A DNA stretch of 64,000 nucleotides, taken from positions 248,001 to 312,000 of the forward strand of contig NZ_QNRE01000004.1 of assembly GCF_003315035.1 (NCBI RefSeq), read 5' to 3'. The notes below the pieces were generated by a model that saw only the letters and a list, made by a program, of their open reading frames with translations, had not been told where the DNA came from and did not search any database. This document shows positions 37,096 through 44,562 of the stretch, piece by piece. How positions within the stretch are numbered: position 1 is the stretch's first letter; each line of letters begins with the position of its first letter. The translations under genes were made by a program, and so were the position numbers. This stretch comes from Nocardia puris (GTDB lineage: Bacteria; Actinomycetota; Actinomycetes; Mycobacteriales; Mycobacteriaceae).

Positions 37096-38277
37096 TCACA
37101 CGCTGCGCAGATAGCGCCCGAAATGCGGGACCGTGAACCCGATGGTGCCGCGCTCGGCCGAATAGATCAGCCCCTTCTTGATCAACCCGTCGCGCGCGGG
37201 CGAGAGCGAGGCGGGCTTACGCCCGAGCTCAGCCGCCACGGCGGCGGTGGCGACCGGGCCGTCATCGCCCGCGAGGTCGGCCATGGCGCGCATATACTCC
37301 CGCTCGGCGGGAGTTGCCCGCTCGTAACGAGATCCGAAGAATCCCACCGCCAGCTCCTCCTCGGCGGTGGGTGAGGCCACCTCGACGTCTTCGGCGGAGA
37401 TCGGTGTTTCCGGCGCCTGATCCCACGCGGCTTTCCCGTAGGCCTGCACGAAATAGGGGTAACCGTCTGCCTTTTGGTAGAGCACGTCGAGCGCGTCTTC
37501 GGTGAATTTCACTCCTTCGCGCTCGGCGGGCGCGATCAGCGCCTGATCGGCCGACTCCCGATCCAGCCGGTCGATGCGGTGATAGCTGAAAAGGCGCTCC
37601 GAATAGCTCTTCGAGGCCGAGAGCACCGCGGGCAGGTGCGGCAGGCCCGCGCCGACCACGATCAGCGGCGCGGCGTCCTGGCTCAGCTCGTGGCACGCCC
37701 CGCAGATGGCCGAGACGTCGGCGGGCCCCAGATCCTGCATCTCATCGATGAAGATCGCCATGCCCACTCCGATGTCGCCGGCCAGGGCGGCCGCCTCCTT
37801 CAGCAACTCCACCAGGTCGATCTCGATATCGCCGGAATCGGCGCGGCCCGAGACCGCGGGCACGTCGATGCCCGGTTGCCAGCGCTCGCGCATGCCCTTG
37901 TCGGCGGTCGCGCGCAACGCGAAAGCCTTGAGGATGCCGAGGAAGTCGTCCACGCGCTCGGGATTGCGGTGCGCCATCGCGATCGCGCGGGTGGCCATAT
38001 GCAGCGCGGAGGACAGCGGGCGGCGCAGATCCTGGTCGGGGCGCGCCTCGATCTTGCCGGTCCCCCAGCCGCGCGAGACCGCCGCCGAGCGAAGTTGGTT
38101 GAGCAGCACGGTCTTTCCGACGCCGCGCAGGCCCGTCAGCATCACGCTGCGCTCCGGCCTGCCCCGCGCGATCCGCTCCAGCACGATGTCGAAGGCGGTG
38201 AGTTGTTTGTCGCGCCCGGCGAGTTCGGGCGGGCGCTGGCCCGCTCCGGGTGCATACGGGTTGCGCACGGGGTCCAT
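37096..38277 (-). CDS. AAA ATPase with C-terminal winged-helix-like region
   Basis: A 393-aa P-loop ATPase. Walker A GLRGVGKT lies at about residues 49-56, Walker B AIFIDEMQD at about 174-182, sensor-like VVGAGLPHLP follows, and the C-terminal 100 residues (AEREYMRAMADLAG through PHFGRYLRSV) look like a winged helix. The architecture is that of the Orc1/Cdc6-like or STAND-type ATPases found singly in actinobacteria. The role is unknown; DNA binding is plausible. It is divergent from a 91-aa protein, and a near-palindrome lies between the two. Confidence 0.8.
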   Translation of the reverse strand: MDPVRNPYAPGAGQRPPELAGRDKQLTAFDIVLERIARGRPERSVMLTGLRGVGKTVLLNQLRSAAVSRGWGTGKIEARPDQDLRRPLSSALHMATRAIAMAHRNPERVDDFLGILKAFALRATADKGMRERWQPGIDVPAVSGRADSGDIEIDLVELLKEAAALAGDIGVGMAIFIDEMQDLGPADVSAICGACHELSQDAAPLIVVGAGLPHLPAVLSASKSYSERLFSYHRIDRLDRESADQALIAPAEREGVKFTEDALDVLYQKADGYPYFVQAYGKAAWDQAPETPISAEDVEVASPTAEEELAVGFFGSRYERATPAEREYMRAMADLAGDDGPVATAAVAAELGRKPASLSPARDGLIKKGLIYSAERGTIGFTVPHFGRYLRSV

Positions 38278-38319
38278 GCCCCGAAACCGTAGCGCGTTCC
38301 GGTAGAAGAATCTTGCTTT

Positions 38320-38339
38320 GTCTAGACGATGTCGTAGAC
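38320..38339. promoter_or_regulatory. Near-palindrome between the divergent ATPase and small-protein genes
   Basis: GTCTAGAC at 38320-38327 and GTCGTAGAC at 38331-38339 form an interrupted inverted repeat (GTCTA...TAGAC outer, GAC...GTC inner). Its position in a 137-bp divergent promoter suggests an operator, possibly for the ATPase itself. Confidence 0.35.
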
Positions 38340-38414
38340 ATGTGTAGTCGGGCCTTGTCTTCCGGAGGGAAATCTCTACGCTGAGGGCGTCCGGGGGCGG
38401 CGGAGCGGAGGGTC

Positions 38415-38690
38415 ATGTCGGAGGAGTTCATGGAACCGGAGGAGCCGGACGTGCCCGGCGGTGTCGCCGAAGTCGTCGAGTCCTGGACCGTTCCGGAGCG
38501 GGCCGTGCAGGCCAAGCTGATCCGGGCCAATATCCTCGCCGCCATCGAACAGGGCTTCGACGATCCCCAGCTGGTGGCCGACCTCGCGGTGGGCCCGCTG
38601 GTGATGGCGCTCGGCAAGCTCGAGGTGGGGCTGGCCGACGCGAACCGCCGCATCGCCGAGCTCGAGCGGGCGCTGCGCGAGCGATCTTGA
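38415..38690 (+). CDS. Small uncharacterised protein with coiled-coil-like C-terminus
   Basis: A 91-aa acidic protein. The first 20 residues are Glu/Pro-rich (MSEEFMEPEEPDVPGG). The rest is helical, ending in ADANRRIAELERALRERS, a short coiled-coil-like stretch. ATG 38415 has GGAGGG just upstream. No family recognised. It is divergent from the AAA ATPase and may be its partner; that is only a positional inference. Confidence 0.6.
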   Translation: MSEEFMEPEEPDVPGGVAEVVESWTVPERAVQAKLIRANILAAIEQGFDDPQLVADLAVGPLVMALGKLEVGLADANRRIAELERALRERS

Positions 38691-38896
38691 CGTGCCCGGT
38701 TCGTGACGCGCCCGCGGCGCCGAGACCCGGCCGTGACACTCGCGTGTCGCCGGTATTCGCCCTGCTTGTCCAGTGAGTTTTCACAAGCCCCCGAAATCCC
38801 TGGTCTGTGCGCTGGACAACACCGCTCCGGCGTCGTAATCTTCTCGTGACTTCGTGGAGGATGTCGTTTCGGCGGAGAAGCGGCGCCATGGAGTCA

Positions 38897-39050
38897 CCGC
38901 CTAAACGGCTGTCGGGGCCAACGGATCTCGGCTGTCGTGCCGGGGACCCACAGGTTCGTCTGGGGTGAATCCGCGAAGGCCCCGTGTCTTCGTGGTAGGG
39001 CCGATCTTCCCGGCCCGAACCCGTCAGCTAACCCGGTCGGCGGGAGAGCA
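38897..39050 (+). ncRNA. c-di-AMP riboswitch (ydaO-yuaA type)
   Basis: The conserved ydaO blocks occur in order: CGGGGACCCA near 38939, GGGGTGAATCCGCGAA near 38960, CCGAACCCGTCAGCTAACC at about 39015-39034, then GGTCGGCGGGAGAGCAGGAAG. An outer stem can form between CCGCC (38897-38901) and GGCGG (39039-39043). In actinobacteria this RNA binds cyclic di-AMP and controls cell-wall hydrolase genes such as rpf and NlpC/P60 genes, usually switching expression off at high ligand. The NlpC/P60 gene starts just downstream at 39073. The reading frame that crosses this RNA from 38965 is not the protein start. Confidence 0.92.
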
Positions 39051-39072
39051 GGAAGATCGGAGACTCAGCTCG

Positions 39073-39708
39073 GTGGGTAAACACAGCTTGCAGCGGGAAT
39101 CGCGACTGCCGAATTCCGTGAAGGGTGCACTCGTCATGGGTGCGGTGGCCGCGACGACGGGCGCGATGCCCGCGGTACCCGCGATGGCCGCCACGCTCAG
39201 CATCCCCGGTGTCGGTGATTTCGACGTCCCCGTGCCGCAGGAGTTCGAGCAGCCCGTGCAGCAGCTCAACGAACAGCTTCAGCAGGCGCTGAACTCGCCG
39301 CAGGCTCCGCTGGCCGCGCCGCAGCTGCCCAGCATCCAGTTCCAGAACCCCGTGCAGCAGGGTCCGGCCGAGATCGCCCTGGACGCCGCCAAGACCAAGG
39401 TCGGCGCGATGTACTCCTGGGGCGCCGCGGGCCCGTCGAGCTTCGACTGCTCCGGCCTGGTGAAGTGGGCCTACAAGCAGGCCGGAATCGAGCTGCCCCG
39501 CACCAGCTTCGAGCAGTCCCACGTCGGCGCGCCCGTCGCGTTCCGCGACCTGCGGCCCGGCGATATCGTCGTCACCAACGGCGGCGGCCACGTCGGCCTG
39601 TACGCCGGCGACGGCAAGCTGCTGAACGCGGTCCAGTCGGGTCAGCCGGTGTCCTACACCCCGCTGCGCCCCGACATGGTGGTGACCGCCCGCCGCATCG
39701 CGGCCTAA
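39073..39708 (+). CDS. NlpC/P60 family peptidoglycan endopeptidase
   Basis: A 211-aa secreted protein. The signal peptide covers residues 1-38 or so (VKGALVMGAVAATTGAMPAVPAMA). A Gln/Pro-rich linker follows, then the NlpC/P60 domain with catalytic Cys126 in FDCSGLVKWAY and His173 in GGGHVGLY. The family cleaves D-Glu-mDAP bonds in peptidoglycan stems, as in Rip proteins. GTG 39073 is the start that lies beyond the riboswitch with GGAG upstream. Control by the c-di-AMP riboswitch links wall cleavage to osmotic or wall stress. An S4-domain gene follows nine bases later. Confidence 0.9.
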   Translation: MGKHSLQRESRLPNSVKGALVMGAVAATTGAMPAVPAMAATLSIPGVGDFDVPVPQEFEQPVQQLNEQLQQALNSPQAPLAAPQLPSIQFQNPVQQGPAEIALDAAKTKVGAMYSWGAAGPSSFDCSGLVKWAYKQAGIELPRTSFEQSHVGAPVAFRDLRPGDIVVTNGGGHVGLYAGDGKLLNAVQSGQPVSYTPLRPDMVVTARRIAA

Positions 39709-39717
39709 TCTGGACGG

Positions 39718-40113
39718 GTGCCACCCGCAGGTTCCGCCACCCCCGGCCAAGCCAGGGTCGATTCCTGGACTTGGTCGGTTCGGCTGTTCAAGACCCGCTC
39801 CGCCGCCGCGGAAGCGTGTCGCGGTGGCCACGTCCGCGTCAACGGCAGCACCGCCAAACCCGCCCAGCCGGTCCGTCCCGGCGACGAGATCCGCATCCGG
39901 GTGGGCGGTGTCGAGCGCATCGTGATCGTCGAGCGTATCGTCACCAAACGCGTCGGCGCCCCCATCGCCGCCCAGTGCCTCATCGACCGCAGCCCGCAGC
40001 CGCCCCCGCGCGAACTCCTGGCCGCCATGCCCCGCCGAGACCGAGGCAGCGGACGGCCCACGAAACGTGAACGGCGCGAAACGGATCGACTGCTGGGGCG
40101 CACTGTCGACTGA
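39718..40113 (+). CDS. RNA-binding S4 domain protein (Hsp15-like)
   Basis: A 131-aa basic protein. The S4 domain spans about residues 13-75 (RVDSWTWSVRLFKTRSAAAEACRGGHVRVNG... PGDEIRIR, read in segments) and a basic C-terminal tail ends with TKRERRETDRLLG. This matches the Hsp15/HslR group, which in E. coli binds stalled 50S-nascent chain complexes. GTG 39718 starts nine bases after the NlpC/P60 stop, so it may be co-transcribed. Confidence 0.88.
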   Translation: MPPAGSATPGQARVDSWTWSVRLFKTRSAAAEACRGGHVRVNGSTAKPAQPVRPGDEIRIRVGGVERIVIVERIVTKRVGAPIAAQCLIDRSPQPPPRELLAAMPRRDRGSGRPTKRERRETDRLLGRTVD

Positions 40114-40573
40114 TCGCGTGACCCGGCTCGCGGCTGGTGACGCCTCCTCCGCCTACCGCACCGCCTGGTGGAACAGTCCGCCTGCGGCCGCGTTCGACCG
40201 ACCTACACCTGAGGCACCGGATCGCCGTTCGAAGATATACATCAGTATTTGATTTCTCATATACAGGTATAGATACTCGCAGCGCCCCAACGAGGCGCAT
40301 TGGTTGCCGAATCTAGCGGCGTCTAGCAGCTTTTACAGAATCGACGATACTCAGCCATCCACACCCGGTCAGTGAAATATTACTATGTGTATGAAATTTA
40401 CTAGATATAAGTAGACATACCCAGACCTCGGGGCGACCCCCCCACCGGCACCTCGCCGGACTCGGTTGGACAACATGTGGATAACGCCCGGTATGGGCCG
40501 CTAACGGCGCGGAAATGGATATCGACACGCGGAGACAAGTACTCCGCACCCGGTGTCCCCGCCAGGAGGGCTC
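40114..40573. other. Intergenic region with an AT-rich block
   Basis: About 460 bp with unusually A/T-rich stretches at 40230-40280 and 40376-40420 and an exact DnaA-box-like TGTGGATAA at 40476-40484. No open frame with a ribosome site was found. The promoter of the alpha/beta hydrolase gene should lie in its right part. Confidence 0.5.
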
Positions 40574-41539
40574 ATGTCGACGACGATCGCCCGCCGCGCC
40601 GCCGATTTCGACGGCCATCGCGTCACCGTGTCGGCCGACGACGGCGTCCCGATCTCGGTCCGCACCTTCGGCGCCGACGACGCACCGCTGACCGTCGTGT
40701 TCGTGCACGGACACTGCCTACGCGTCGAATCGTGGTCGGACCTGCGCGACCAACTGCTGCGGCAGTGGGGACACGACACCAGGATGGTGTTCTACGACCA
40801 CCGCGGCCACGGTGAATCCGGCGCGGCCGACCCGGCCACCTACACCATCGACCAGCTCGGCCGCGATCTCGACACCGTGCTGCGCACCATGGCCCCCGCC
40901 GGGCCGGTCGTGCTCGTCGGACACTCCATGGGCGCGATGGTGCTGCTGGCCTACGCCCGGATGTTCCCCGAGTCCATCGGCACCCGCGTGGTGGGCCTCG
41001 GCCTGATCGCGGGCGCGGCCAACGGCCTCACCGAAGTGGGTCTCGGCCGGTTCCTGCACCGGTACGCGGTGAACTCGCTGCGGGTGGCGGTATTGCGCGC
41101 GCCGCGGGTGATGCAGGCGTCGAAACGGTTCTCGCGCCGCCTCTTCGAACCGATCCTGCGCGAGGCGATGTTCGGGGCGCGCAAGATCAACCCGCGCGTG
41201 GTCGCGGTGGCCACCGCCATGCTGAACGAGACTCCACTGCCGACCATGGCGGGCTTCCTCGGCTCGCTCATCAGCTTCGACGAGACGGCCTCGCTGCACC
41301 GCCTCGGCGGCATCCCGGCGCTGGTGCTCGCCGGCTCGGCCGACATCGTGGTGCCGTTCGCGCATTCGGTGGTGCTGGCCTCGCAGTTGACCGGCTCCGA
41401 GCTGGTGCGGGTGGAGGGCGCGGGTCACAGCGTCATCCTGGAGCGGGCCGAGGAGGTGGCGTCCTCGATCGTCGCGCTGGTGAATCGCGCCGTCGCCGCC
41501 ATGACCGACACCGGGCCCGGCTACGCCGCCGCCGGCTGA
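40574..41539 (+). CDS. Alpha/beta-fold hydrolase
   Basis: A 321-aa hydrolase with the oxyanion segment FVHGHCLRVESW, the nucleophile elbow GHSMG (Ser118), and a late Asp/His pair region (LAGSADIVVPF, EGAGHSVILE). It is of the Abhydrolase_1 type, without a signal peptide; ester, epoxide or C-C hydrolysis cannot be distinguished. ATG 40574 follows CAGGAGGGCTC. A second in-frame ATG at 40553 lacks a ribosome site. Confidence 0.88.
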   Translation: MSTTIARRAADFDGHRVTVSADDGVPISVRTFGADDAPLTVVFVHGHCLRVESWSDLRDQLLRQWGHDTRMVFYDHRGHGESGAADPATYTIDQLGRDLDTVLRTMAPAGPVVLVGHSMGAMVLLAYARMFPESIGTRVVGLGLIAGAANGLTEVGLGRFLHRYAVNSLRVAVLRAPRVMQASKRFSRRLFEPILREAMFGARKINPRVVAVATAMLNETPLPTMAGFLGSLISFDETASLHRLGGIPALVLAGSADIVVPFAHSVVLASQLTGSELVRVEGAGHSVILERAEEVASSIVALVNRAVAAMTDTGPGYAAAG

Positions 41540-41731
41540 CCTCGCAACCACCGGGCAAACCTGAGAATCCGCTCGCCGACGAGCCGAACTCCGTAACTTT
41601 CTGTACTGTGTTGTAGATCACGTTGTGTGGTGGGTCACACGACTCGGTGGCTCGCGGTCACGGACGGAGTCCGGCGCCGCGATCCGCGTAGCCGGGGTCG
41701 CAGAGTCCACCGAGGAACCCAGGAGGTCACG

Positions 41732-42019
41732 ATGACACGCAGCGATATCGAGCAGCTCCGCTACGCGGTCAACCAGCTCCGGCAGTCCATCGGCGCACTG
41801 CGGTCCCACTACGGCGACGCGGGCGTGGTGCGCCGCCTGGAGAACGATCTGGAACGGCTCCTGATCGACACCGAGGAGTTCGAGAGCGCACCGCCACCCG
41901 AAGTGGTGCGCGGCAGGCAGGACAAGATCTACGTCCCGGACAGTAAATCCGACGAAGCCGCGTGGATGGGGGCCCAGGACGAAGGCCTGGGGTTCCACTC
42001 CCGCCCGCGCACCAAGTAG
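41732..42019 (+). CDS. Small conserved-looking helical protein
   Basis: A 95-aa charged protein: a helical N-terminal half (TRSDIEQLRYAVNQLRQSIGALRSHYGD, then RRLENDLERLLID) and a polar C-terminal tail ending EGLGFHSRPRTK. ATG 41732 has AGGAGGT seven bases upstream, an unusually good ribosome site, so the gene is real and well translated. No family with known function recognised. It is monocistronic, between a hydrolase gene and the convergent thiolase-like gene. Confidence 0.7.
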   Translation: MTRSDIEQLRYAVNQLRQSIGALRSHYGDAGVVRRLENDLERLLIDTEEFESAPPPEVVRGRQDKIYVPDSKSDEAAWMGAQDEGLGFHSRPRTK

Positions 42020-42108
42020 ACCCGCCCCGGCGCGGTGCTCGTCCGTCGCAGGGCGAGCACCGCCACGGCGCCGAGCGCACCGCATCCGGCGCGGCGCCCG
42101 AATCGACC

Positions 42109-43308
42109 TCAGGCGGCGCGGTGCCGCCCGGCCCGGCGCGATTTGCGCGCGCCGTGGAAGCGCGCGCCCCTGGGGACTTCCACCTCCGGCTCCAGCCCCG
42201 CCGATTCGAACAGCGCGGCGATGCCGTGATCGCGGCCCAGCGCGATCGCCTCGAGCCCGAAGCGCCCGCCGGAGCGGCCCAGTTCGTGCAGCATCGTGGT
42301 CATGATCCGCAGTCCGGTCGCGCCGACGGGGTGGCCGAGCGCGATGGACGAGCCGTTCACGTTGAGCCGCTCACCCGGGTCGAGGTCCCACTCCCTGGCC
42401 AGCGCCAGCACCTCCACGGCAAACCCTTCGTCGACCTCGAGCAGATCGATGTCGTCGAGACCGAAACCGGTGCGCCCGAGCAGTTTCGAGACCGCGGGCG
42501 CCGCGCCCAGGGTGACCGCGCCCGCGTCGCAGCCCGCCGCCGCCCAGCCCACCAGATAGGCCAGCGGGGTGAGGCCGAACTCGTCGAGCCGGTCCTCAGC
42601 CACCACCAGGCAGGCCGAGGCGCCGTGCCGGTGGGCGCTCATATTGCCCGCGGTCACGACGCCGTCGGAGATCAGCGGACGCAGGGTGGCCAGCGTGCGG
42701 GCGGTGACGTCGTCGCGCACGCCCTCGTCGCGCAGGATGCGGTGGCCGCCGGTGTCCTCGTCGGGCATCTCGTCGGCGAGCACGCCGACCGGGATGACCT
42801 CGGCGCCGAAGGTGCCCTGCCGCCACGCCCGCGCGGCCTTGCGGTGACTGGCGACGGCGAACTCGTCGGCCTCCGCGCGCCGGATGCCGTAATACCTGGC
42901 CAGTTCCTCGGCGTTGGCTACATCGCCCGGCCTGGGTCGCAGCGGTTCGGCGGCGGCCTCGACACCGCCGGCGACCACCACGTCGACGGCGCCGGTCTGC
43001 ACCATCATCGCGGCGGTGATGACGGCTTGCAGTCCGCTGCCGCCACTGCGGTCGGTGAGGAAACCCGGCACCGCGAACGGCAGTCCGGCCCCGCGCGCGG
43101 CGAGCCTGCTCAGGTCCGGCGCGGCGGTCAGTCCGCCGTCGGCACAGGCCATCGCGACGTCCTCGATCCGCCACGGGTCGATGCCGGACCGTGCGATGAC
43201 GGCGTCGAGCACCGTCGCGGCCAGCCAGTGCGGCGACATTCCCGACAGCGCGCCGCCCTCGACCCCACTCGGGGTTCGGACTGGCGCGACGATCGCGGCA
43301 CGTCTCAT
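42109..43308 (-). CDS. Thiolase-family protein lacking both catalytic cysteines
   Basis: A 399-aa thiolase-fold protein: RRAAIVAPVRTPSG at the start, GGVEAAAEP, LNVNGSSIALGHPVGATG and a GIAALFE end. The nucleophilic Cys expected at residue 89 (C-S-S-G-L-Q) is Gly in RSGGSGLQ. The second Cys, expected in CxGGG, is Ala356 in IALGRDHG, and the NEAF motif reads DEGF (293-296). Only His326 of GHPVGATG remains. It therefore cannot run the usual Claisen or thiolysis chemistry by the known mechanism. It could be a non-catalytic partner, a lipid-CoA binder, or an aldolase-like member. ATG 43308; a basic tail (RGARFHGARKSRRAGRHRAA) closes it. Confidence 0.85.
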   Translation of the reverse strand: MRRAAIVAPVRTPSGVEGGALSGMSPHWLAATVLDAVIARSGIDPWRIEDVAMACADGGLTAAPDLSRLAARGAGLPFAVPGFLTDRSGGSGLQAVITAAMMVQTGAVDVVVAGGVEAAAEPLRPRPGDVANAEELARYYGIRRAEADEFAVASHRKAARAWRQGTFGAEVIPVGVLADEMPDEDTGGHRILRDEGVRDDVTARTLATLRPLISDGVVTAGNMSAHRHGASACLVVAEDRLDEFGLTPLAYLVGWAAAGCDAGAVTLGAAPAVSKLLGRTGFGLDDIDLLEVDEGFAVEVLALAREWDLDPGERLNVNGSSIALGHPVGATGLRIMTTMLHELGRSGGRFGLEAIALGRDHGIAALFESAGLEPEVEVPRGARFHGARKSRRAGRHRAA

Positions 43309-43703
43309 CTCGGTGGCTCCTTCCCCCGGCCGAGTCCGGGCGCGCGACGGCGCAAACGCGCACGTCAGCGGGTGAATCTCTGAGGAAAGGGGAACACAGG
43401 ATTGTTGCCTGCGTGTGACGCCCCGGGGGAGTTATGCGCACCCCATTTCGCGGCCTCCGGAGATCGATCGCGAATGTCGTTCTGTATCTCCGCAGTTCGC
43501 CCGGCGGGGGCGTTTACGCGAGGGCGCGGCGGGAACGCGCGCGCGAGGCGAGTGTGGCGCAAATCATAGTCTGAGCAGGTGTCCGGAATTGGCGGGACCC
43601 CGCTCGCGCCATAGCTACGGTGCCGTATGGTGGCCAGCATCACACCGGATCGCGAACGGTATCGATGCCGTCCGCCGAAGCGAACCAAGCGAGGCGTCCT
43701 CCT
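43309..43703. other. Divergent promoter region of thiolase-like and sdh genes
   Basis: About 395 bp holding the promoters of two divergent units. I see no gene. An ATG at 43665 is in frame with sdhC and would extend it by 13 residues, but its upstream sequence is a poor ribosome site. Confidence 0.5.
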
Positions 43704-44531
43704 GTGAGTGCCGCACCGACCGCCACACCCGCCACGGGCACCGGCGTTTTCAGCAAGACCAGGGCCAGGATCTCCGACCGCACACTGCGCACCGACCGCT
43801 GGTGGTTACCGCCGCTGCTCACGGTGCTCGGCCTGGGCACCTTCGTGGTGTACGCGACCGTCAGATCGTTTGCGCGAAAGGCGTATTGGGTCCCGGACTA
43901 CCACTACCTCACCCCCTTCTACTCCCCGTGCCTGAGCGCGTCCTGCGTTCCGGGCTCCAGCCATTTCGGGCAGCCGTTCGGCGAACTGCCGATGTGGATT
44001 CCGCTCGGCTTCGTGGTGCTGCCGCTGCTGCTCGGCTTCCGCCTGACCTGCTACTACTACCGCAAGGCCTACTACCGCGCGGTGTGGTTCTCCCCGCCGG
44101 CCTGCGCGGTCGCCGAACCGCACGCGAAGTACACCGGCGAGACCCGGCTGCCGCTGATCATCCAGAACGCGCACCGCTACTTCTTCTACGCGGCCGCGCT
44201 CATCTCCGTGATCAACACCTACGACGCGCTGGCCGCGTTCAACACCGCCGACGGGTTCGGCATCGGGCTGGGCAATCTGATCCTGCTGGGCAACGTCACG
44301 CTGCTGTGGGCCTACACGCTGTCGTGCCATTCGTGCAGGCACATCGCGGGCGGCAGGCTCAAGCACTTCTCCGCGCACCCGGTCCGGTACTGGTTCTGGA
44401 CCCAGGTGTCCAAGCTCAACACCCGGCACATGCAGCTGGCCTGGGTGACGCTGGGCACCCTCATGCTCACCGACTTCTACGTGATGTTGGTGGCCAGCGA
44501 CACCATCTCGGACCTGCGGTTCGTCAACTGA
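43704..44531 (+). CDS. sdhC: Succinate dehydrogenase membrane subunit (Sdh1 type)
   Basis: A 275-aa membrane protein with about five hydrophobic segments (e.g. WWLPPLLTVLGLGTFVVYAT, PLGFVVLPLLLGFRL, YFFYAAALISVINTY, LILLGNVTLLWAYTL) and His residues (NAHRYF, CHSCRH, RHMQL) suited to haem or quinone sites. It anchors the flavoprotein and Fe-S subunits and passes electrons to menaquinone. Length from GTG 43704 is close to the mycobacterial counterpart; ATG 43665 is the alternative. It is the first gene of sdhCAB, 31 bases before the flavoprotein gene. Confidence 0.85.
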   Translation: MSAAPTATPATGTGVFSKTRARISDRTLRTDRWWLPPLLTVLGLGTFVVYATVRSFARKAYWVPDYHYLTPFYSPCLSASCVPGSSHFGQPFGELPMWIPLGFVVLPLLLGFRLTCYYYRKAYYRAVWFSPPACAVAEPHAKYTGETRLPLIIQNAHRYFFYAAALISVINTYDALAAFNTADGFGIGLGNLILLGNVTLLWAYTLSCHSCRHIAGGRLKHFSAHPVRYWFWTQVSKLNTRHMQLAWVTLGTLMLTDFYVMLVASDTISDLRFVN

Positions 44532-44562
44532 TCCGCCTCGACTTCAGGAGTATTCGCTCACC

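Noticed and set aside
38965..39072. Longer N-terminus for the NlpC/P60 protein
   Set aside because: It would translate the conserved core of the c-di-AMP riboswitch and displace the signal peptide from the N-terminus.
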